A program made the translations under genes and the position numbers. Below, one piece after another: positions 6,165 through 8,457 of a stretch of 8,457 nucleotides of DNA (position 1 is its first letter; every line of letters starts with the position of its first letter). This DNA is from an uncultured Eubacteriales bacterium (GTDB lineage Bacteria > Bacillota > Clostridia > Oscillospirales > CAG-272). Location of the stretch: positions 1 through 8,457 of the forward strand of contig CAKSEM010000058.1 in assembly GCA_934446485.1 (NCBI GenBank), written 5' to 3'. The notes under the pieces are model-generated. The model saw only the letters and a list, made by a program, of their open reading frames with translations. It did no database searches and had not been told where the DNA came from.

Positions 6165-7094
6165 TCATTCCGGATCTCTTCCAGATATGAGAAATTTCGA
6201 CAGCTCCTCGGCATCATCCTGCTCTGCAAGAGCGGATACAAGCGCCGCCCGCTCAAGCCGACACCCAACGAGCTCTGAAATCTCAGATGATGCCTCCTCG
6301 ATCACACCGTGATATGAGGAATATGAAAATCTGTTTCCGCGGTACGTACCGGAAAAGGTAAATCTCGGCGAGGTCCCGGCATTCCACTCCCACGTGGAAT
6401 ATTTGCTGCGGGCAAGCTCCGCTGCCGCCGTGCACTCGTCATTCGTCAACTCGCGCACTCCGTCGATAAGTGAAGTAAGACGGCTCACAAGCTCCGATGA
6501 AAACTCATCGGGCGATGCCGCCCCAATACATTCCGACAAGTTCATGACACCTGCTACACTGCTTTTGACCGCGCGTGACTCAATAGTTCTGCGCGTATTC
6601 TGCAACGTTCGGCGTCCGGCATAGCGTTCGAGAGCATCGAGCTCGGTCGAATGGAGAAGCGTCCCGTGATGCAGGACTCTGCCGCGGTGACGCGCTTCGG
6701 CACCGCCGGAGACCTTGCGTCCGCACACGGTAATTGCGCCGGACGGCGCAGACTCCGCAGCAGCGCCCATACTACGCAGCGCCTCAATTATCGGCCGCGT
6801 GAGCTGCTCATATGTCATGCATCCGTCGGGATCGTTTATTATCATCGTATAATTGACGCATCCGCCGTCGTGATAAACTGCACCGCCGCCGGTGAAGCGC
6901 TTCATCACCGTTATCCCGCACTGCTCGGCAATGACAAGGTCGGTTTCCTGAAAAATATTCTGATTTCGTCCGCAAATGACCGACGGTCGATCGCGCCAAA
7001 GCATAAAGTATTCTCTGGGATCCGATTTCAGGAGATACTCTTCCAGAGCAAGATTGAATGCGGGGTCATTTGAGTAATTATTAAGGCGTATCAC
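6165..7094 (-). CDS. Divergent lipoate-protein ligase family protein (LplA paralog)
   Basis: The 309-residue product has the lipoate ligase/octanoyltransferase fold: N-terminal MIRLNNYSNDPAFNLALEEYLL, the binding loop KRFTGGGAVYHD (65-76), GRKVSGGAEA (125-134) with Lys127, HHGTLL (142-147), and an LplA-like C-terminal region (about 240-309). It differs from its neighbour at 4002-4976: the GRND motif before the catalytic lysine is replaced by APSGAITV (116-123), and the SVRSRVANL stretch reads VKSSVAGVMNL. From memory the APS segment recalls LipM octanoyltransferases, but the LipM catalytic cysteine appears absent; Cys124, directly before GRK, is a possible substitute. It could be a ligase of altered specificity, an octanoyltransferase or an amidotransferase. 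The start is GTG, 3 nt after the tgt stop, with almost no Shine-Dalgarno, so translational coupling to tgt is likely. The lipoyl-domain gene follows after 28 nt. Confidence 0.85.
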   Translation of the reverse strand: MIRLNNYSNDPAFNLALEEYLLKSDPREYFMLWRDRPSVICGRNQNIFQETDLVIAEQCGITVMKRFTGGGAVYHDGGCVNYTMIINDPDGCMTYEQLTRPIIEALRSMGAAAESAPSGAITVCGRKVSGGAEARHRGRVLHHGTLLHSTELDALERYAGRRTLQNTRRTIESRAVKSSVAGVMNLSECIGAASPDEFSSELVSRLTSLIDGVRELTNDECTAAAELARSKYSTWEWNAGTSPRFTFSGTYRGNRFSYSSYHGVIEEASSEISELVGCRLERAALVSALAEQDDAEELSKFLISGRDPE

Positions 7095-7097
7095 AGC

Positions 7098-8240
7098 TCA
7101 GTCGGGATTGCGCTCGGCAAGCAGATCATGATACTTCTGATAAAACGAGTAGAAATATCCTCCGTCGAGCGATTCGCGGATCTTTGCCATAAGCGAATTA
7201 TAGAAGTACAGATTATGTGACACCGCAAGCATCATGCCGAGCGCCTCCTTCGCCTTTATGAGGTGGCGTATGTACGCACGGCTGTGGTGGCGGCAAGCAG
7301 GGCAGCCGCAGTTTTCGTCGATCGGGCGAGCATCGCGCGCATACTTTTCGTTGCAAAGGTTCATCTTCCCGCCCCACGTAAATATGTTGCCGTGACGTGC
7401 GTTGCGGGACGGCATCACGCAATCGAAGAAATCGACGCCGCGGAAGACGGCCTCGAGAATGTTCTGCGGCGTTCCGACACCCATAAGATAGCGCGGCTTG
7501 TCCTTCGGCATATACGGCTCAACCGCCTCGATTATGCGATACATCTCATCCGCCGATTCTCCGACCGCAAGTCCTCCGATCGCGTATCCGTCACAGTTTA
7601 TCTCGCGGATCGCCTTCATGTGCTCGATGCGCAGATCCTCGTAGGTGCTCCCTTGGTTGATGCCGAAGAGCATCTGCTTCGGATTCAGAGTCTCCGGAAG
7701 TGCGTTCAGACGATCCATCTCGGTGCGGCAGCGCTCCAGCCAACGCACCGTGCGCTCGCAGGAGCGCGCAGTATAGTTATACTCGGCGGGATTCGCTATA
7801 CATTCATCGAATGCCATAGCAATAGTGGACGCGAGGTGCGACTGGATCTGCATGCTTTCCTCAGGTCCCATAAATATGCGGCGGCCGTCTATATGGGAGG
7901 CAAAGTAGACCCCCTCCTCACGGATTCGGCGCAGCCCGGACAGAGAAAAGACCTGAAATCCCCCGCTGTCGGTCAGGGTGGGACCGTCCCAGCCGGTAAA
8001 GCTCCGCAGGCCGCCCATGTCGTAAACGAGCGAGTCTCCCGGTCTCAGGTGAAGGTGATATGTATTAGACAGCATGACCTGGCAGCCGACCTCATGCAGA
8101 TCCTCAGATGAGAGTCCGCCCTTGATCGCGCCGCAGGTTGCAACGTTCATAAACACCGGCGTTTCAATCACGCCGTGCGGGGTTTCGAGTGCGCCGCGCC
8201 TTGCGGAGCATCGATCATCGGTAGTTTTAAGTTTGAACAT
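7098..8240 (-). CDS. tgt: tRNA-guanine transglycosylase (queuine tRNA-ribosyltransferase)
   Basis: Exchanges guanine-34 for the queuosine precursor preQ1 in tRNAs for Asp, Asn, His and Tyr. The 380-residue product is of normal length. It has the substrate-binding DSGGFQVFS (91-99, Asp91), GGLAVGE (222-228) of bacterial-type enzymes, the nucleophile region FDCVMPSRNARHG with Asp273, and the zinc site CGCPAC (Cys311, Cys313, Cys316) with His342 at the expected distance. The ATG at 8240 is preceded by a weak, distant AAAGG (about 13 nt away) in the 33-bp gap after mutL. It ends 3 nt before the LplA-family gene, so it probably heads or belongs to the same transcript as the lipoate genes. No other queuosine biosynthesis genes are in the window. 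Confidence 0.97.
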   Translation of the reverse strand: MFKLKTTDDRCSARRGALETPHGVIETPVFMNVATCGAIKGGLSSEDLHEVGCQVMLSNTYHLHLRPGDSLVYDMGGLRSFTGWDGPTLTDSGGFQVFSLSGLRRIREEGVYFASHIDGRRIFMGPEESMQIQSHLASTIAMAFDECIANPAEYNYTARSCERTVRWLERCRTEMDRLNALPETLNPKQMLFGINQGSTYEDLRIEHMKAIREINCDGYAIGGLAVGESADEMYRIIEAVEPYMPKDKPRYLMGVGTPQNILEAVFRGVDFFDCVMPSRNARHGNIFTWGGKMNLCNEKYARDARPIDENCGCPACRHHSRAYIRHLIKAKEALGMMLAVSHNLYFYNSLMAKIRESLDGGYFYSFYQKYHDLLAERNPD

Positions 8241-8273
8241 ATGAAAAATATAGCCTTTCGGTAATACTGTTTA

Positions 8274-8457
8274 TCATGTAAGTCTGGCAAACTGGCGGTC
8301 GATAGACGAACGCTTCACCTCAAACGCAACCGGACGTCCGTGCGGGCAAGTGCGTATTGCACTGCCGCCGTTCTCCGGCTCAACGAGCAGGCGGTCACAT
8401 ATCCAGCGGATGTGTGCCATATCATAGACTCTGCCGCCCTTGATCGCCGCCTTGCAC
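8274..8457 (-). CDS. mutL: DNA mismatch repair protein MutL, C-terminal end (partial)
   Basis: The last 60 codons of a gene that runs off the right edge of the window. The visible residues read CKAAIKGG at the start and later RTCPHGRPVAFEV, the conserved CPHGRP segment near the MutL C-terminus that contributes to the metal site of the endonuclease domain, and end at SSIDRQFARLT followed by the tandem stop TGA TAA. The cysteine in CPHGRP and the CKAAIK motif suggest the endonuclease-proficient MutL type found in organisms without MutH. The fragment is not in the supplied longer reading frames because it has no start here. It is followed after 33 bp by tgt in the same direction, so co-transcription is likely. 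Confidence 0.88.
   Translation of the reverse strand, partial: CKAAIKGGRVYDMAHIRWICDRLLVEPENGGSAIRTCPHGRPVAFEVKRSSIDRQFARLT

Noticed and set aside
7263..8111. 282-codon open frame on the plus strand
   Set aside because: Antisense to tgt, whose catalytic and zinc residues are all intact. No domain or ribosome site supports it.
1..8457. CRISPR array, tRNA, rRNA, riboswitch or toxin-antitoxin locus
   Set aside because: Looked for on both strands; no regularly spaced repeats, tRNA-like cloverleaf, known riboswitch core or small paired genes were recognised by eye.

Overview
The window reads as chromosomal DNA of an anaerobic Gram-positive bacterium, most likely a gut-type clostridium (Bacillota, Oscillospiraceae-like). 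This placement is inferred from three things: a class III (oxygen-sensitive) ribonucleotide reductase, lipoate ligases of the low-GC Gram-positive style, and roughly half-GC codon use with strong GGAGG-type ribosome binding sites. All eight recognised genes lie on the minus strand, so the window reads biologically from right to left. No transposase, phage gene, CRISPR array, tRNA or rRNA was recognised.

Right part (8457 to about 3655, transcribed leftward): the 3' end of mutL (mismatch repair) is followed by tgt (queuosine tRNA modification). Then comes a tightly packed lipoate cluster: a divergent LplA-family paralog, an 82-residue free-standing lipoyl domain, lipA (lipoyl synthase) and a canonical lplA (lipoate-protein ligase). 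Junctions are 3 nt, 28 nt, 24 nt and a 1-nt stop/start overlap, so these genes are probably co-transcribed. About 300 bp of non-coding DNA carrying two look-alike hairpins separates lplA from a strong intrinsic terminator at about 3664-3700.

Left part (3592 to 46, transcribed leftward): a self-contained deoxynucleotide operon. It has a consensus promoter (TTGACA, 17 bp, TATAAT) with two NrdR-type boxes 32 bp apart centre to centre, one of them inside the promoter spacer. It continues with nrdD, a 16-bp perfect hairpin, nrdG (the radical-SAM activase), dut (dUTPase) and a terminator with a seven-T tract. NrdD and NrdG make dNTPs without oxygen, and Dut converts dUTP to dUMP for thymidylate synthesis, so the operon joins dNTP supply to uracil exclusion under one apparent repressor.

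The least expected content is the lipoate cluster. It holds LipA, two LplA-fold proteins of which one has lost the usual Asn-Asp substrate motif, and a lipoyl domain with no E2 catalytic domain attached. A dedicated lipoyl carrier or relay is a reasonable hypothesis, but it is inference. The other items for a second look are the NrdR/promoter architecture with dut included, the intercistronic hairpin and the twin-hairpin element.
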